Source of the DNA: Oscheius dolichura
Lineage: Eukaryota; Nematoda; Chromadorea; Rhabditida; Rhabditidae
Reading direction: 5' to 3'
DNA: 64,000 nt
NCBI GenBank assembly: GCA_932521035.1
Contig: CAKOAU010000008.1
Span: 1 to 64,000 of the forward strand
Under the pieces are notes generated by a model. That model had not been told where the DNA came from. It ran no database searches and saw only the letters and a program-made list of their open reading frames with translations. Below, piece after piece: positions 8,353 to 22,830 of this stretch. The translations under genes were made by a program, and so were the position numbers. Position 1 is the first letter of the stretch. Every line of letters starts with the position of its first letter.

Positions 8353-10005
8353 GCCGTGTCCACCGTTTAGGCTTAACTTTTCTACCACCGTAATGCCGTG
8401 TCCACCGTTTAGGCTTAACTTTTCTACCACCAAGTCCACCGTAACGCCGTGTCCACCGTTTAGGCTTAACTTTTCTACCACCGTAATGCCGTGTCCACCG
8501 TTTAGGCTTAACTTTTCTACCACCACGTCCACCATAACGCCGTGTCCACCGTTTAGGCTAAACTTTTCTACCACCGTAATGCCGTGTCCACCGTTTAGGC
8601 TTAACTTTTCTACCACCGTAATGCCGTGTCCACCGTTTAAGCTTAACTTTTCTACCACCGCAATGCCGTGTCCACCGTTTAGGCTTAACTTTTCTACCAC
8701 CGTAATGCCGTGTCCACCGTTTAGGCTTAACTTTTCTACCACCGTAATGCCGTGTCCACCGTTTAGGCTTAACTTTTCTACCACCGTAATGCCGTGTCCA
8801 CCGTTTAGGCTTAACTTTTCTACCACCACGTTCACCGTAACGCCGTGTCCACCGTTTAGGCTTAACTTTTCTACCACCGTAATGCCGTGTCCACCGTTTA
8901 GGCTTAACTTTTCTACCACCGTAATGCCGTGTCCACCGTTTAGGCTTAACTTTTCTACCACCACGTCCACCGTAACGCCGTGTCCACCGTTTAGGCTTAA
9001 CTTTTCTACCACCGTAATGCCGTGTCCACAGTTTAGGCTTAACTTTTCCACCACCACGTCCACCGTAACGCCGTGTCCACCGTTTAGGCTTAACTTTTCT
9101 ACCACCACGTCCACCGTAATGCCGTGTCCACCGTTTAAGCTTAACTTTTCTACCACCACGTCCACCGTAATGCCGTGTCCACCGTTTAGGCTTAACTTTT
9201 CTACCACCACGTCCACCGTAATGCCGTGTCCACCGTTTAGGCTTAACTTTTCTACCACCACGTCCACCGTAATGCCGTGTCCACCGTTTAGGCTTAACTT
9301 TTCTACCACCGTAATGCCGTGTCCACCGTTTAGGCTTAACTTTTCTACCACCGTAATGCCGTGTCCACCGTTTAGGCTTAACTTTTCTACCACCGTAATG
9401 CCGTGTCCACCGTTTAGGCTTAACTTTTCTACCACCACGTCCACCATAACGCCGTGTCCACCGTTTAGGCTAAACTTTTCTACCACCGTAATGCCGTGTC
9501 CACCGTTTAGGCTTAACTTTTCTACCACCGTAATGCCGTGTCCACCGTTTAGGCTTAACTTTTCTACCACCGTAATGCCGTGTCCACCGTTTAGGCTTAA
9601 CTTTTCTACCACCGTAATGCCGTGTCCACCGTTTAGGCTTAACTTTTCTACCACCGTAATGCCGTGTCCACCGTTTAGGCTTAACTTTTCTACCACCGTA
9701 ATGCCGTGTCCACCGTTTAGGCTTAACTTTTCTACCACCGTAATGCCGTGTCCACCGTTTAGGCTTAACTTTTCTACCACCGTAATGCCGTGTCCACCGT
9801 TTAAGCTTAACTTTTCTACCACCACGTCCACCGTAATGCCGTGTCCACCGTTTAGGCTTAACTTTTCTACCACCGTAATGCCGTGTCCACCGTTTAGGCT
9901 TAACTTTTCTACCACCGTAATGCCGTGTCCACCGTTTAGGCTTAACTTTTCTACCACCGTAATGCCGTGTCCACCGCTTAGGCTTAACTTTTCTACCACC
10001 GTAAT
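8353..10005 (+). repeat. Higher-order repeat, 1,653 bp, copy 2
   Basis: This is the tandem partner of 6700-8352, identical at every landmark compared. The match ends before about 10084, where the CAAGTCC expected in a third copy is missing. The boundaries are uncertain by tens of bases because the surrounding units are all alike. Confidence 0.85.
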
Positions 10006-12670
10006 GCCGTGTCCACCGTTTAGGCTTAACTTTTCTACCACCGTAATGCCGTGTCCACCGTTTAGGCTTAACTTTTCTACCACCGTAATGCCGTGTCCAC
10101 CGCTTAGGCTTAACTTTTCTACCACCGTAACGCCGTGTCCACCGTTTAGGCTTAACTTTTCTACCACCGTAATGCCGTGTCCACCGTTTAAGCTTAACTT
10201 TTCTACCACCGCAATGCCGTGTCCACCGTTTAGGCTTAACTTTTCTACCACCGTAACGCCGTGTCCACCGTTTAGGCTTAACTTTTCTACCACCACGTCC
10301 ACCGTAATGCCGTGTCCACCGTTTAGGCTTAACTTTTCTACCACCACGTCCACCGTAATGCCGTGTCCACCGTTTAGGCTTAACTTTTCTACCACCGTAA
10401 TGCCGTGTCCACCGTTTAAGCTTAACTTTTCTACCACCGCAATGCCGTGTCCACCGTTTAGGCTTAACTTTTCTACCACCACGTCCACCGTAATGCCGTG
10501 TCCACCGTTTAGGCTTAACTTTTCTACCACCACGTCCACCGTAATGCCGTGTCCACCGTTTAGGCTTAACTTTTCTACCACCACGTCCACCGTAATGCCG
10601 TGTCCACCGTTTAGGCTTAACTTTTCTACCACCACGTCCACCGTAATGCCGTGTCCACCGTTTAGGCTTAACTTTTCTACCACCACGTCCACCGTAATGC
10701 CGTGTCCACCGTTTGGGCTTAACTTTTCTACCACCGTAATGCCGTGTCCACCGTTTAGGCTTAACTTTTCTACCACCGTAATGCCGTGTCCACCGTTTAG
10801 GCTTAACTTTTCTACCACCGTAATGCCGTGTCCACCGTTTAGGCTTAACTTTTCTACCACCGTAATGCCGTGTCCACCGTTTAGGCTTAACTTTTCTACC
10901 ACCGTAATGCCGTGTCCACCGTTTAGGCTTAACTTTTCTACCACCGTAATGCCGTGTCCACCGTTTAGGCTTAACTTTTCTACCACCGTAATGCCGTGTC
11001 CACCGTTTAGGCTTAACTTTTCTACCACCGTAACGCCGTGTCCACCGTTTAGGCTTAACTTTTCTACCACCGTAATGCCGTGTCCACCGTTTAGGCTCAA
11101 CTTTTCTACCACCACGTCCACCGTAATGCCGTGTCCACCGTTTAGGCTTAACTTTTCTACCACCGTAATGCCGTGTCCACCGTTTAAGCTTAACTTTTCT
11201 ACCACCGCAATGCCGTGTCCACCGTTTAGGCTTAACTTTTCTACCACCGTAACGCCGTGTCCACCGTTTAGGCTTAACTTTTCTACCACCACGTCCACCG
11301 TAATGCCGTGTCCACCGTTTAGGCTTAACTTTTCTACCACCACGTCCACCGTAATGCCGTGTCCACCGTTTAGGCTTAACTTTTCTACCACCACGTCCAC
11401 CGTAATGCCGTGTCCACCGTTTAGGCTTAACTTTTCTACCACCACGTCCACCGTAATGCCGTGTCCACCGTTTAGGCTTAACTTTTCTACCACCGTAATG
11501 CCGTGTCCACCGTTTAGGCTTAACTTTTCTACCACCGTAATGCCGTGTCCACCGTTTAGGCTTAACTTTTCTACCACCGTAATGCCGTGTCCACCGTTTA
11601 GGCTTAACTTTTCTACCACCGTAATGCCGTGTCCACCGTTTAGGCTTAACTTTTCTACCACCACGTCCACCATAACGCCGTGTCCACCGTTTAGGCTAAA
11701 CTTTTCTACCACCGTAATGCCGTGTCCACCGTTTAGGCTTAACTTTTCTACCACCGTAATGCCGTGTCCACCGTTTAGGCTTAACTTTTCTACCACCGTA
11801 ATGCCGTGTCCACCGTTTAGGCTTAACTTTTCTACCACCGTAATGCCGTGTCCACCGTTTAGGCTTAACTTTTCTACCACCGTAATGCCGTGTCCACCGT
11901 TTAGGCTTAACTTTTCTACCACCGTAATGCCGTGTCCACCGTTTAAGCTTAACTTTTCTACCACCACGTCCACCGTAATGCCGTGTCCACCGTTTAGGCT
12001 TAACTTTTCTACCACCGTAATGCCGTGTCCACCGTTTAGGCTTAACTTTTCTACCACCGTAATGCCGTGTCCACCGTTTAGGCTTAACTTTTCTACCACC
12101 GTAATGCCGTGTCCACCGTTTAGGCTTAACTTTTCTACCACCGTAATGCCGTGTCCACCGTTTAAGCTTAACTTTTCTACCACCACGTCCACCGTAATGC
12201 CGTGTCCACCGTTTAGGCTTAACTTTTCTACCACCGTAATGCCGTGTCCACCGTTTAGGCTTAACTTTTCTACCACCGTAATGCCGTGTCCACCGTTTAG
12301 GCTTAACTTTTCTACCACCGTAATGCCGTGTCCACCGTTTAGGCTTAACTTTTCTACCACCGTAATGCCGTGTCCACCGTTTAAGCTTAACTTTTCTACC
12401 ACCACGTCCACCGTAATGCCGTGTCCACCGTTTAGGCTTAACTTTTCTACCACCGTAATGCCGTGTCCACCGTTTAGGCTTAACTTTTCTACCACCGTAA
12501 TGCCGTGTCCACCGTTTAGGCTTAACTTTTCTACCACCGTAATGCCGTGTCCACCGTTTAGGCTTAACTTTTCTACCACCACGTCCACCGTAATGCCGTG
12601 TCCACCGTTTAGGCTTAACTTTTCTACCACCGTAACGCCGTGTCCACCGTTTAGGCTTAACTTTTCTACC

Positions 12671-13180
12671 ACCACGTCCACCGTAACGCCGTGTCCACCG
12701 TTTAGGCTTAACTTTTCTACCACCACGTCCACCGTAACGCCGTGTCCACCGTTTAGGCTTAACTTTTCTACCACCACGTCCACCGTAACGCCGTGTCCAC
12801 CGTTTAGGCTTAACTTTTCTACCACCACGTCCACCGTAACGCCGTGTCCACCGTTTAGGCTTAACTTTTCTACCACCACGTCCACCGTAACGCCGTGTCC
12901 ACCGTTTAGGCTTAACTTTTCTACCACCACGTCCACCGTAACGCCGTGTCCACCGTTTAGGCTTAACTTTTCTACCACCACGTCCACCGTAATGCCGTGT
13001 CCACCGTTTAGGCTTAACTTTTCTACCACCACGTCCACCGTAATGCCGTGTCCACCGTTTAGGCTTAACTTTTCTACCACCACGTCCACCGTAATGCCGT
13101 GTCCACCGTTTAGGCTTAACTTTTCTACCACCACGTCCACCGTAATGCCGTGTCCACCGTTTAGGCTTAACTTTTCTACC
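12671..13180 (+). repeat. Run of ten consecutive 51-bp units
   Basis: The 9-bp insert recurs at a strict 51-bp spacing from about 12671 to 13130. The first six units carry GTAACG and the last four GTAATG. The same order (six GTAACG, then GTAATG units) recurs at 13.63-14.09 kb, and the six-unit GTAACG core recurs at 18.99-19.29 and 22.53-22.83 kb. Confidence 0.8.
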
Positions 13181-13627
13181 ACCGTAATGCCGTGTCCACC
13201 GTTTAGGCTTAACTTTTCTACCACCGTAACGCCGTGTCCACCGTTTAGGCTTAACTTTTCTACCACCACGTCCACCGTAACGCCGTGTCCACCGTTTAGG
13301 CTTAACTTTTCTACCACCACGTCCACCGTAACGCCGTGTCCACCGTTTAGGCTTAACTTTTCTACCACCGTAATGCCGTGTCCACAGTTTAGGCTTAACT
13401 TTTCTACCACCGTAATGCCGTGTCCACCGTTTAGGCTTAACTTTTCCACCACCGTAATGCCGTGTCCACCGTTTAGGCTTAACTTTTCCACCACCGTAAT
13501 GCCGTGTCCACCGTTTAGGCTTAACTTTTCTACCACCACGTCCACCGTAATGCCGTGTCCACCGTTTAGGCTTAACTTTTCTACCACCGTAACGCCGTGT
13601 CCACCGTTTAGGCTTAACTTTTCTACC

Positions 13628-14086
13628 ACCACGTCCACCGTAACGCCGTGTCCACCGTTTAGGCTTAACTTTTCTACCACCACGTCCACCGTAACGCCGT
13701 GTCCACCGTTTAGGCTTAACTTTTCTACCACCACGTCCACCGTAACGCCGTGTCCACCGTTTAGGCTTAACTTTTCTACCACCACGTCCACCGTAACGCC
13801 GTGTCCACCGTTTAGGCTTAACTTTTCTACCACCACGTCCACCGTAACGCCGTGTCCACCGTTTAGGCTTAACTTTTCTACCACCACGTCCACCGTAACG
13901 CCGTGTCCACCGTTTAGGCTTAACTTTTCTACCACCACGTCCACCGTAATGCCGTGTCCACCGTTTAGGCTTAACTTTTCTACCACCACGTCCACCGTAA
14001 TGCCGTGTCCACCGTTTAGGCTTAACTTTTCTACCACCACGTCCACCGTAATGCCGTGTCCACCGTTTAGGCTTAACTTTTCTACC
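13628..14086 (+). repeat. Run of nine consecutive 51-bp units
   Basis: Six 51-bp units with GTAACG are followed by three with GTAATG, about 957 bp to the right of the equivalent run at 12671. It looks like a segmental copy of that run with one unit fewer. Confidence 0.8.
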
Positions 14087-15739
14087 ACCGTAATGCCGTG
14101 TCCACCGTTTAGGCTTAACTTTTCTACCACCGTAACGCCGTGTCCACCGTTTAGGCTTAACTTTTCTACCACCACGTCCACCGTAACGCCGTGTCCACCG
14201 TTTAGGCTTAACTTTTCTACCACCGTAATGCCGTGTCCACAGTTTAGGCTTAACTTTTCTACCACCGTAATGCCGTGTCCACCGTTTAGGCTTAACTTTT
14301 CCACCACCGTAATGCCGTGTCCACCGTTTAGGCTTAACTTTTCTACCACCGTAACGCCGTGTCCACCGTTTAGGCTTAACTTTTCTACCACCACGTCCAC
14401 CGTAATGCCGTGTCCACCGTTTAGGCTTAACTTTTCTACCACCGTAACGCCGTGTCCACCGTTTAGGCTTAACTTTTCTACCACCACGTCCACCGTAACG
14501 TCGTGTCCACCGTTTAGGCTTAACTTTTCTACCACCGTAACGCCGTGTCCACCGTTTAGGCTTAACTTTTCTACCACCGTAACGCCGTGTCCACCGTTTA
14601 GGCTTAACTTTTCTACCACCACGTCCACCGTAATGCCGTGTCCACCGTTTAGGCTTAACTTTTCTACCACCACGTCCACCGTAATGCCGTGTCCACCGTT
14701 TAGGCTTAACTTTTCTACCACCGTAATGCCGTGTCCACAGTTTAGGCTTAACTTTTCTACCACCGTAACGCCGTGTCCACCGTTTAGGCTTAACTTTTCT
14801 ACCACCACGTCCACCGTAACGCCGTGTCCACCGTTTAGGCTTAACTTTTCTACCACCGTAATGCCGTGTCCACAGTTTAGGCTTAACTTTTCTACCACCG
14901 TAATGCCGTGTCCACCGTTTAGGCTTAACTTTTCCACCACCGTAATGCCGTGTCCACCGTTTAGGCTTAACTTTTCCACCACCGTAATGCCGTGTCCACC
15001 GTTTAGGCTTAACTTTTCTACCACCGTAACGCCGTGTCCACCGTTTAGGCTTAACTTTTCTACCACCACGTCCACCGTAATGCCGTGTCCACCGTTTAGG
15101 CTTAACTTTTCTACCACCACGTCCACCGTAATGCCGTGTCCACCGTTTAGGCTTAACTTTTCTACCACCACGTCCACCGTAACGTCGTGTCCACCGTTTA
15201 GGCTAAACTTTTCTACCACCACGCCCACCGTAATGCCGTGTCCACCGTTTGGGCTTAACTTTTCTACCACCGTAATGCCGTGTCCACCGTTTAGGCTTAA
15301 CTTTTCTACCACCGTAATGCCGTGTCCACCGTTTAGGCTTAACTTTTCTACCACCACGTCCACCGTAATGCCGTGTCCACCGTTTGGGCTTAACTTTTCT
15401 ACCACCGTAATGCCGTGTCCACCGTTTAGGCTTAACTTTTCTACCACCGTAATGCCGTGTCCACCGTTTAGGCTTAACTTTTCTACCACCGTAATGCCGT
15501 GTCCACCGTTTAGGCTTAACTTTTCTACCACCGTAACGCCGTGTCCACCGTTTAGGCTTAACTTTTCCACCACCGTAATGCCGTGTCCACCGTTTAGGCT
15601 AAACTTTTCTACCACCACGCCCACCGTAATGCCGTGTCCACCGTTTGGGCTTAACTTTTCTACCACCGTAATGCCGTGTCCACCGTTTAGGCTTAACTTT
15701 TCTACCACCGTAATGCCGTGTCCACCGTTTAGGCTTAAC

Positions 15740-18700
15740 TTTTCTACCACCGTAACGCCGTGTCCACCGTTTAGGCTTAACTTTTCCACCACCGTAATGC
15801 CGTGTCCACCGTTTAGGCTTAACTTTTCTACCACCGTAATGCCGTGTCCACCGTTTAGGCTTAACTTTTCTACCACCGCAATGCCGTGTCCACCGTTTAG
15901 GCTTAACTTTTCTACCACCGTAATGCCGTGTCCACCGTTTAGGCTTAACTTTTCTACCACCGTAATGCCGTGTCCACCGTTTAGGCTTAACTTTTCTACC
16001 ACCACGTCCACCGTAATGCCGTGTCCACCGTTTAGGCTTAACTTTTCTACCACCACGTCCACCGTAATGCCGTGTCCACCGTTTAGGCTTAACTTTTCTA
16101 CCACCACGTCCACCGTAACGCCGTGTCCACCGTTTAGGCTTAACTTTTCTACCACCACGTCCACCGTAACGCCGTGTCCACCGTTTAGGCTTAACTTTTC
16201 TACCACCGTAATGCCGTGTCCACAGTTTAGGCTTAACTTTTCTACCACCGTAATGCCGTGTCCACCGTTTAGGCTTAACTTTTCTACCACCGTAACGCCG
16301 TGTCCACCGTTTAGGCTTAACTTTTCCACCACCGTAATGCCGTGTCCACCGTTTAGGCTAAACTTTTCTACCACCACGCCCACCGTAATGCCGTGTCCAC
16401 CGTTTGGGCTTAACTTTTCTACCACCGTAATGCCGTGTCCACCGTTTAGGCTTAACTTTTCTACCACCGTAATGCCGTGTCCACCGTTTAGGCTTAACTT
16501 TTCTACCACCGTAACGCCGTGTCCACCGTTTAGGCTTAACTTTTCCACCACCGTAATGCCGTGTCCACCGTTTAGGCTTAACTTTTCTACCACCGTAATG
16601 CCGTGTCCACCGTTTAGGCTTAACTTTTCTACCACCGCAATGCCGTGTCCACCGTTTAGGCTTAACTTTTCTACCACCGTAATGCCGTGTCCACCGTTTA
16701 GGCTTAACTTTTCTACCACCGTAATGCCGTGTCCACCGTTTAGGCTTAACTTTTCTACCACCACGTCCACCGTAATGCCGTGTCCACCGTTTAGGCTTAA
16801 CTTTTCTACCACCACGTCCACCGTAATGCCGTGTCCACCGTTTAGGCTTAACTTTTCTACCACCACGTCCACCGTAACGCCGTGTCCACCGTTTAGGCTT
16901 AACTTTTCTACCACCACGTCCACCGTAACGCCGTGTCCACCGTTTAGGCTTAACTTTTCTACCACCGTAATGCCGTGTCCACAGTTTAGGCTTAACTTTT
17001 CTACCACCGTAATGCCGTGTCCACCGTTTAGGCTTAACTTTTCCACCACCGTAATGCCGTGTCCACCGTTTAGGATTAACTTTTCTACCACCGTAATGCC
17101 GTGTCCACCGTTTAGGCTTAACTTTTCTACCACCGTAATGCCGTGTCCACCGTTTAGGATTAACTTTTCCACCACCGTAATGCCGTGTCCACCGTTTAGG
17201 CTTAACTTTTCTACCACCACGTCCACCGTAATGCCGTGTCCACCGTTTAGGCTTAACTTTTCTACCACCACGTCCACCGTAATGCCATGTCCACCGTTTG
17301 GGCTTAACTTTTCTACCACCGTAACGCCGTGTCGACCGTTTAGGCTCAACTTTTCTACCACCGTAATGCCGTGTCCACCGTTTAGGCTTAACTTTTCTAC
17401 CACCGTAATGCCGTGTCCACCGTTTAGGCTTAACTTTTCTACCACCGTAATGCCGTGTCCACCGTTTAGGCTTAACTTTTCTACCACCGTAATGCCGTGT
17501 CCACCGTTTAGGCTTAACTTTTCTACCACCGTAATGCCGTGTCCACCGTTTAGGCTTAACTTTTCTACCACCGTAATGCCGTGTCCACCGTTTAGGCTTA
17601 ACTTTTCTACCACCGTAACGCCGTGTCCACCGTTTAGGCTTAACTTTTCTACCACCGTAATGCCGTGTCCACCGTTTAGGCTCAACTTTTCTACCACCAC
17701 GTCCACCGTAATGCCGTGTCCACCGTTTAGGCTTAACTTTTCTACCACCGTAATGCCGTGTCCACCGTTTAAGCTTAACTTTTCTACCACCGCAATGCCG
17801 TGTCCACCGTTTAGGCTTAACTTTTCTACCACCACGTCCACCGTAATGCCGTGTCCACCGTTTAGGCTTAACTTTTCTACCACCACGTCCACCGTAATGC
17901 CGTGTCCACCGTTTAGGCTTAACTTTTCTACCACCACGTCCACCGTAATGCCGTGTCCACCGTTTAGGCTTAACTTTTCTACCACCACGTCCACCGTAAT
18001 GCCGTGTCCACCGTTTAGGCTTAACTTTTCTACCACCGTAATGCCGTGTCCACCGTTTAAGCTTAACTTTTCTACCACCGTAATGCCGTGTCCACCGTTT
18101 AGGCTTAACTTTTCTACCACCGTAATGCCGTGTCCACCGTTTAGGCTTAACTTTTCTACCACCGTAATGCCGTGTCCACCGTTTAGGCTTAACTTTTCTA
18201 CCACCACGTCCACCATAACGCCGTGTCCACCGTTTAGGCTAAACTTTTCTACCACCGTAATGCCGTGTCCACCGTTTAGGCTTAACTTTTCTACCACCGT
18301 AATGCCGTGTCCACCGTTTAGGCTTAACTTTTCTACCACCGTAATGCCGTGTCCACCGTTTAGGCTTAACTTTTCTACCACCGTAATGCCGTGTCCACCG
18401 TTTAGGCTTAACTTTTCTACCACCGTAATGCCGTGTCCACCGTTTAGGCTTAACTTTTCTACCACCGTAATGCCGTGTCCACCGTTTAGGCTTAACTTTT
18501 CTACCACCGTAATGCCGTGTCCACCGTTTAGGCTTAACTTTTCTACCACCGTAATGCCGTGTCCACCGTTTAAGCTTAACTTTTCTACCACCACGTCCAC
18601 CGTAATGCCGTGTCCACCGTTTAGGCTTAACTTTTCTACCACCGTAATGCCGTGTCCACCGTTTAGGCTTAACTTTTCTACCACCGTAATGCCGTGTCCA

Positions 18701-19283
18701 CCGTTTAGGCTTAACTTTTCTACCACCGTAATGCCGTGTCCACCGTTTAGGCTTAACTTTTCTACCACCGTAATGCCGTGTCCACCGTTTAGGCTTAACT
18801 TTTCTACCACCGTAATGCCGTGTCCACCGTTTAGGCTTAACTTTTCTACCACCACGTCCACCGTAATGCCGTGTCCACCGTTTAGGCTTAACTTTTCTAC
18901 CACCGTAACGCCGTGTCCACCGTTTAGGCTTAACTTTTCCACCACCGTAATGCCGTGTCCACCGTTTAGGCTTAACTTTTCTACCACCACGTCCACCGTA
19001 ACGCCGTGTCCACCGTTTAGGCTTAACTTTTCTACCACCACGTCCACCGTAACGCCGTGTCCACCGTTTAGGCTTAACTTTTCTACCACCACGTCCACCG
19101 TAACGCCGTGTCCACCGTTTAGGCTTAACTTTTCTACCACCACGTCCACCGTAACGCCGTGTCCACCGTTTAGGCTTAACTTTTCTACCACCACGTCCAC
19201 CGTAACGCCGTGTCCACCGTTTAGGCTTAACTTTTCTACCACCACGTCCACCGTAACGCCGTGTCCACCGTTTAGGCTTAACT
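15740..19283 (+). repeat. Higher-order repeat, 3,543 bp, copy 1
   Basis: Markers recur at exactly +3,543: GTAACG (15752 and 19295), GCAATG (15878 and 19421), TTTTCCACC with AGGATT (17041 and 20584), AATGCCATG (17281 and 20824) and GTCGACC (17331 and 20874). The left limit is set by an insert at about 19250 that has no partner near 15710. Confidence 0.88.
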
Positions 19284-22200
19284 TTTCTACCACCGTAACG
19301 CCGTGTCCACCGTTTAGGCTTAACTTTTCCACCACCGTAATGCCGTGTCCACCGTTTAGGCTTAACTTTTCTACCACCGTAATGCCGTGTCCACCGTTTA
19401 GGCTTAACTTTTCTACCACCGCAATGCCGTGTCCACCGTTTAGGCTTAACTTTTCTACCACCGTAATGCCGTGTCCACCGTTTAGGCTTAACTTTTCTAC
19501 CACCGTAATGCCGTGTCCACCGTTTAGGCTTAACTTTTCTACCACCACGTCCACCGTAATGCCGTGTCCACCGTTTAGGCTTAACTTTTCTACCACCACG
19601 TCCACCGTAATGCCGTGTCCACCGTTTAGGCTTAACTTTTCTACCACCACGTCCACCGTAACGCCGTGTCCACCGTTTAGGCTTAACTTTTCTACCACCA
19701 CGTCCACCGTAACGCCGTGTCCACCGTTTAGGCTTAACTTTTCTACCACCGTAATGCCGTGTCCACAGTTTAGGCTTAACTTTTCTACCACCGTAATGCC
19801 GTGTCCACCGTTTAGGCTTAACTTTTCTACCACCGTAACGCCGTGTCCACCGTTTAGGCTTAACTTTTCCACCACCGTAATGCCGTGTCCACCGTTTAGG
19901 CTAAACTTTTCTACCACCACGCCCACCGTAATGCCGTGTCCACCGTTTGGGCTTAACTTTTCTACCACCGTAATGCCGTGTCCACCGTTTAGGCTTAACT
20001 TTTCTACCACCGTAATGCCGTGTCCACCGTTTAGGCTTAACTTTTCTACCACCGTAACGCCGTGTCCACCGTTTAGGCTTAACTTTTCCACCACCGTAAT
20101 GCCGTGTCCACCGTTTAGGCTTAACTTTTCTACCACCGTAATGCCGTGTCCACCGTTTAGGCTTAACTTTTCTACCACCGCAATGCCGTGTCCACCGTTT
20201 AGGCTTAACTTTTCTACCACCGTAATGCCGTGTCCACCGTTTAGGCTTAACTTTTCTACCACCGTAATGCCGTGTCCACCGTTTAGGCTTAACTTTTCTA
20301 CCACCACGTCCACCGTAATGCCGTGTCCACCGTTTAGGCTTAACTTTTCTACCACCACGTCCACCGTAATGCCGTGTCCACCGTTTAGGCTTAACTTTTC
20401 TACCACCACGTCCACCGTAACGCCGTGTCCACCGTTTAGGCTTAACTTTTCTACCACCACGTCCACCGTAACGCCGTGTCCACCGTTTAGGCTTAACTTT
20501 TCTACCACCGTAATGCCGTGTCCACAGTTTAGGCTTAACTTTTCTACCACCGTAATGCCGTGTCCACCGTTTAGGCTTAACTTTTCCACCACCGTAATGC
20601 CGTGTCCACCGTTTAGGATTAACTTTTCTACCACCGTAATGCCGTGTCCACCGTTTAGGCTTAACTTTTCTACCACCGTAATGCCGTGTCCACCGTTTAG
20701 GATTAACTTTTCCACCACCGTAATGCCGTGTCCACCGTTTAGGCTTAACTTTTCTACCACCACGTCCACCGTAATGCCGTGTCCACCGTTTAGGCTTAAC
20801 TTTTCTACCACCACGTCCACCGTAATGCCATGTCCACCGTTTGGGCTTAACTTTTCTACCACCGTAACGCCGTGTCGACCGTTTAGGCTCAACTTTTCTA
20901 CCACCGTAATGCCGTGTCCACCGTTTAGGCTTAACTTTTCTACCACCGTAATGCCGTGTCCACCGTTTAGGCTTAACTTTTCTACCACCGTAATGCCGTG
21001 TCCACCGTTTAGGCTTAACTTTTCTACCACCGTAATGCCGTGTCCACCGTTTAGGCTTAACTTTTCTACCACCGTAATGCCGTGTCCACCGTTTAGGCTT
21101 AACTTTTCTACCACCGTAATGCCGTGTCCACCGTTTAGGCTTAACTTTTCTACCACCGTAACGCCGTGTCCACCGTTTAGGCTTAACTTTTCTACCACCG
21201 TAATGCCGTGTCCACCGTTTAGGCTCAACTTTTCTACCACCACGTCCACCGTAATGCCGTGTCCACCGTTTAGGCTTAACTTTTCTACCACCGTAATGCC
21301 GTGTCCACCGTTTAAGCTTAACTTTTCTACCACCGCAATGCCGTGTCCACCGTTTAGGCTTAACTTTTCTACCACCACGTCCACCGTAATGCCGTGTCCA
21401 CCGTTTAGGCTTAACTTTTCTACCACCACGTCCACCGTAATGCCGTGTCCACCGTTTAGGCTTAACTTTTCTACCACCACGTCCACCGTAATGCCGTGTC
21501 CACCGTTTAGGCTTAACTTTTCTACCACCACGTCCACCGTAATGCCGTGTCCACCGTTTAGGCTTAACTTTTCTACCACCGTAATGCCGTGTCCACCGTT
21601 TAAGCTTAACTTTTCTACCACCGTAATGCCGTGTCCACCGTTTAGGCTTAACTTTTCTACCACCGTAATGCCGTGTCCACCGTTTAGGCTTAACTTTTCT
21701 ACCACCGTAATGCCGTGTCCACCGTTTAGGCTTAACTTTTCTACCACCACGTCCACCATAACGCCGTGTCCACCGTTTAGGCTAAACTTTTCTACCACCG
21801 TAATGCCGTGTCCACCGTTTAGGCTTAACTTTTCTACCACCGTAATGCCGTGTCCACCGTTTAGGCTTAACTTTTCTACCACCGTAATGCCGTGTCCACC
21901 GTTTAGGCTTAACTTTTCTACCACCGTAATGCCGTGTCCACCGTTTAGGCTTAACTTTTCTACCACCGTAATGCCGTGTCCACCGTTTAGGCTTAACTTT
22001 TCTACCACCGTAATGCCGTGTCCACCGTTTAGGCTTAACTTTTCTACCACCGTAATGCCGTGTCCACCGTTTAGGCTTAACTTTTCTACCACCGTAATGC
22101 CGTGTCCACCGTTTAAGCTTAACTTTTCTACCACCACGTCCACCGTAATGCCGTGTCCACCGTTTAGGCTTAACTTTTCTACCACCGTAATGCCGTGTCC

Positions 22201-22830
22201 ACCGTTTAGGCTTAACTTTTCTACCACCGTAATGCCGTGTCCACCGTTTAGGCTTAACTTTTCTACCACCGTAATGCCGTGTCCACCGTTTAGGCTTAAC
22301 TTTTCTACCACCGTAATGCCGTGTCCACCGTTTAGGCTTAACTTTTCTACCACCGTAATGCCGTGTCCACCGTTTAGGCTTAACTTTTCTACCACCACGT
22401 CCACCGTAATGCCGTGTCCACCGTTTAGGCTTAACTTTTCTACCACCGTAACGCCGTGTCCACCGTTTAGGCTTAACTTTTCCACCACCGTAATGCCGTG
22501 TCCACCGTTTAGGCTTAACTTTTCTACCACCACGTCCACCGTAACGCCGTGTCCACCGTTTAGGCTTAACTTTTCTACCACCACGTCCACCGTAACGCCG
22601 TGTCCACCGTTTAGGCTTAACTTTTCTACCACCACGTCCACCGTAACGCCGTGTCCACCGTTTAGGCTTAACTTTTCTACCACCACGTCCACCGTAACGC
22701 CGTGTCCACCGTTTAGGCTTAACTTTTCTACCACCACGTCCACCGTAACGCCGTGTCCACCGTTTAGGCTTAACTTTTCTACCACCACGTCCACCGTAAC
22801 GCCGTGTCCACCGTTTAGGCTTAACTTTTC
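19284..22830 (+). repeat. Higher-order repeat, 3,543 bp, copy 2
   Basis: Tandem partner of 15740-19283. Very rare variants such as GTCGACC and AATGCCATG occur once in each copy and nowhere else that I noticed, which makes a recent duplication of the whole block the simplest reading. The match ends near 22830, where GTAATG 51-bp units replace the expected GTAACG 42-bp unit. Confidence 0.88.
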
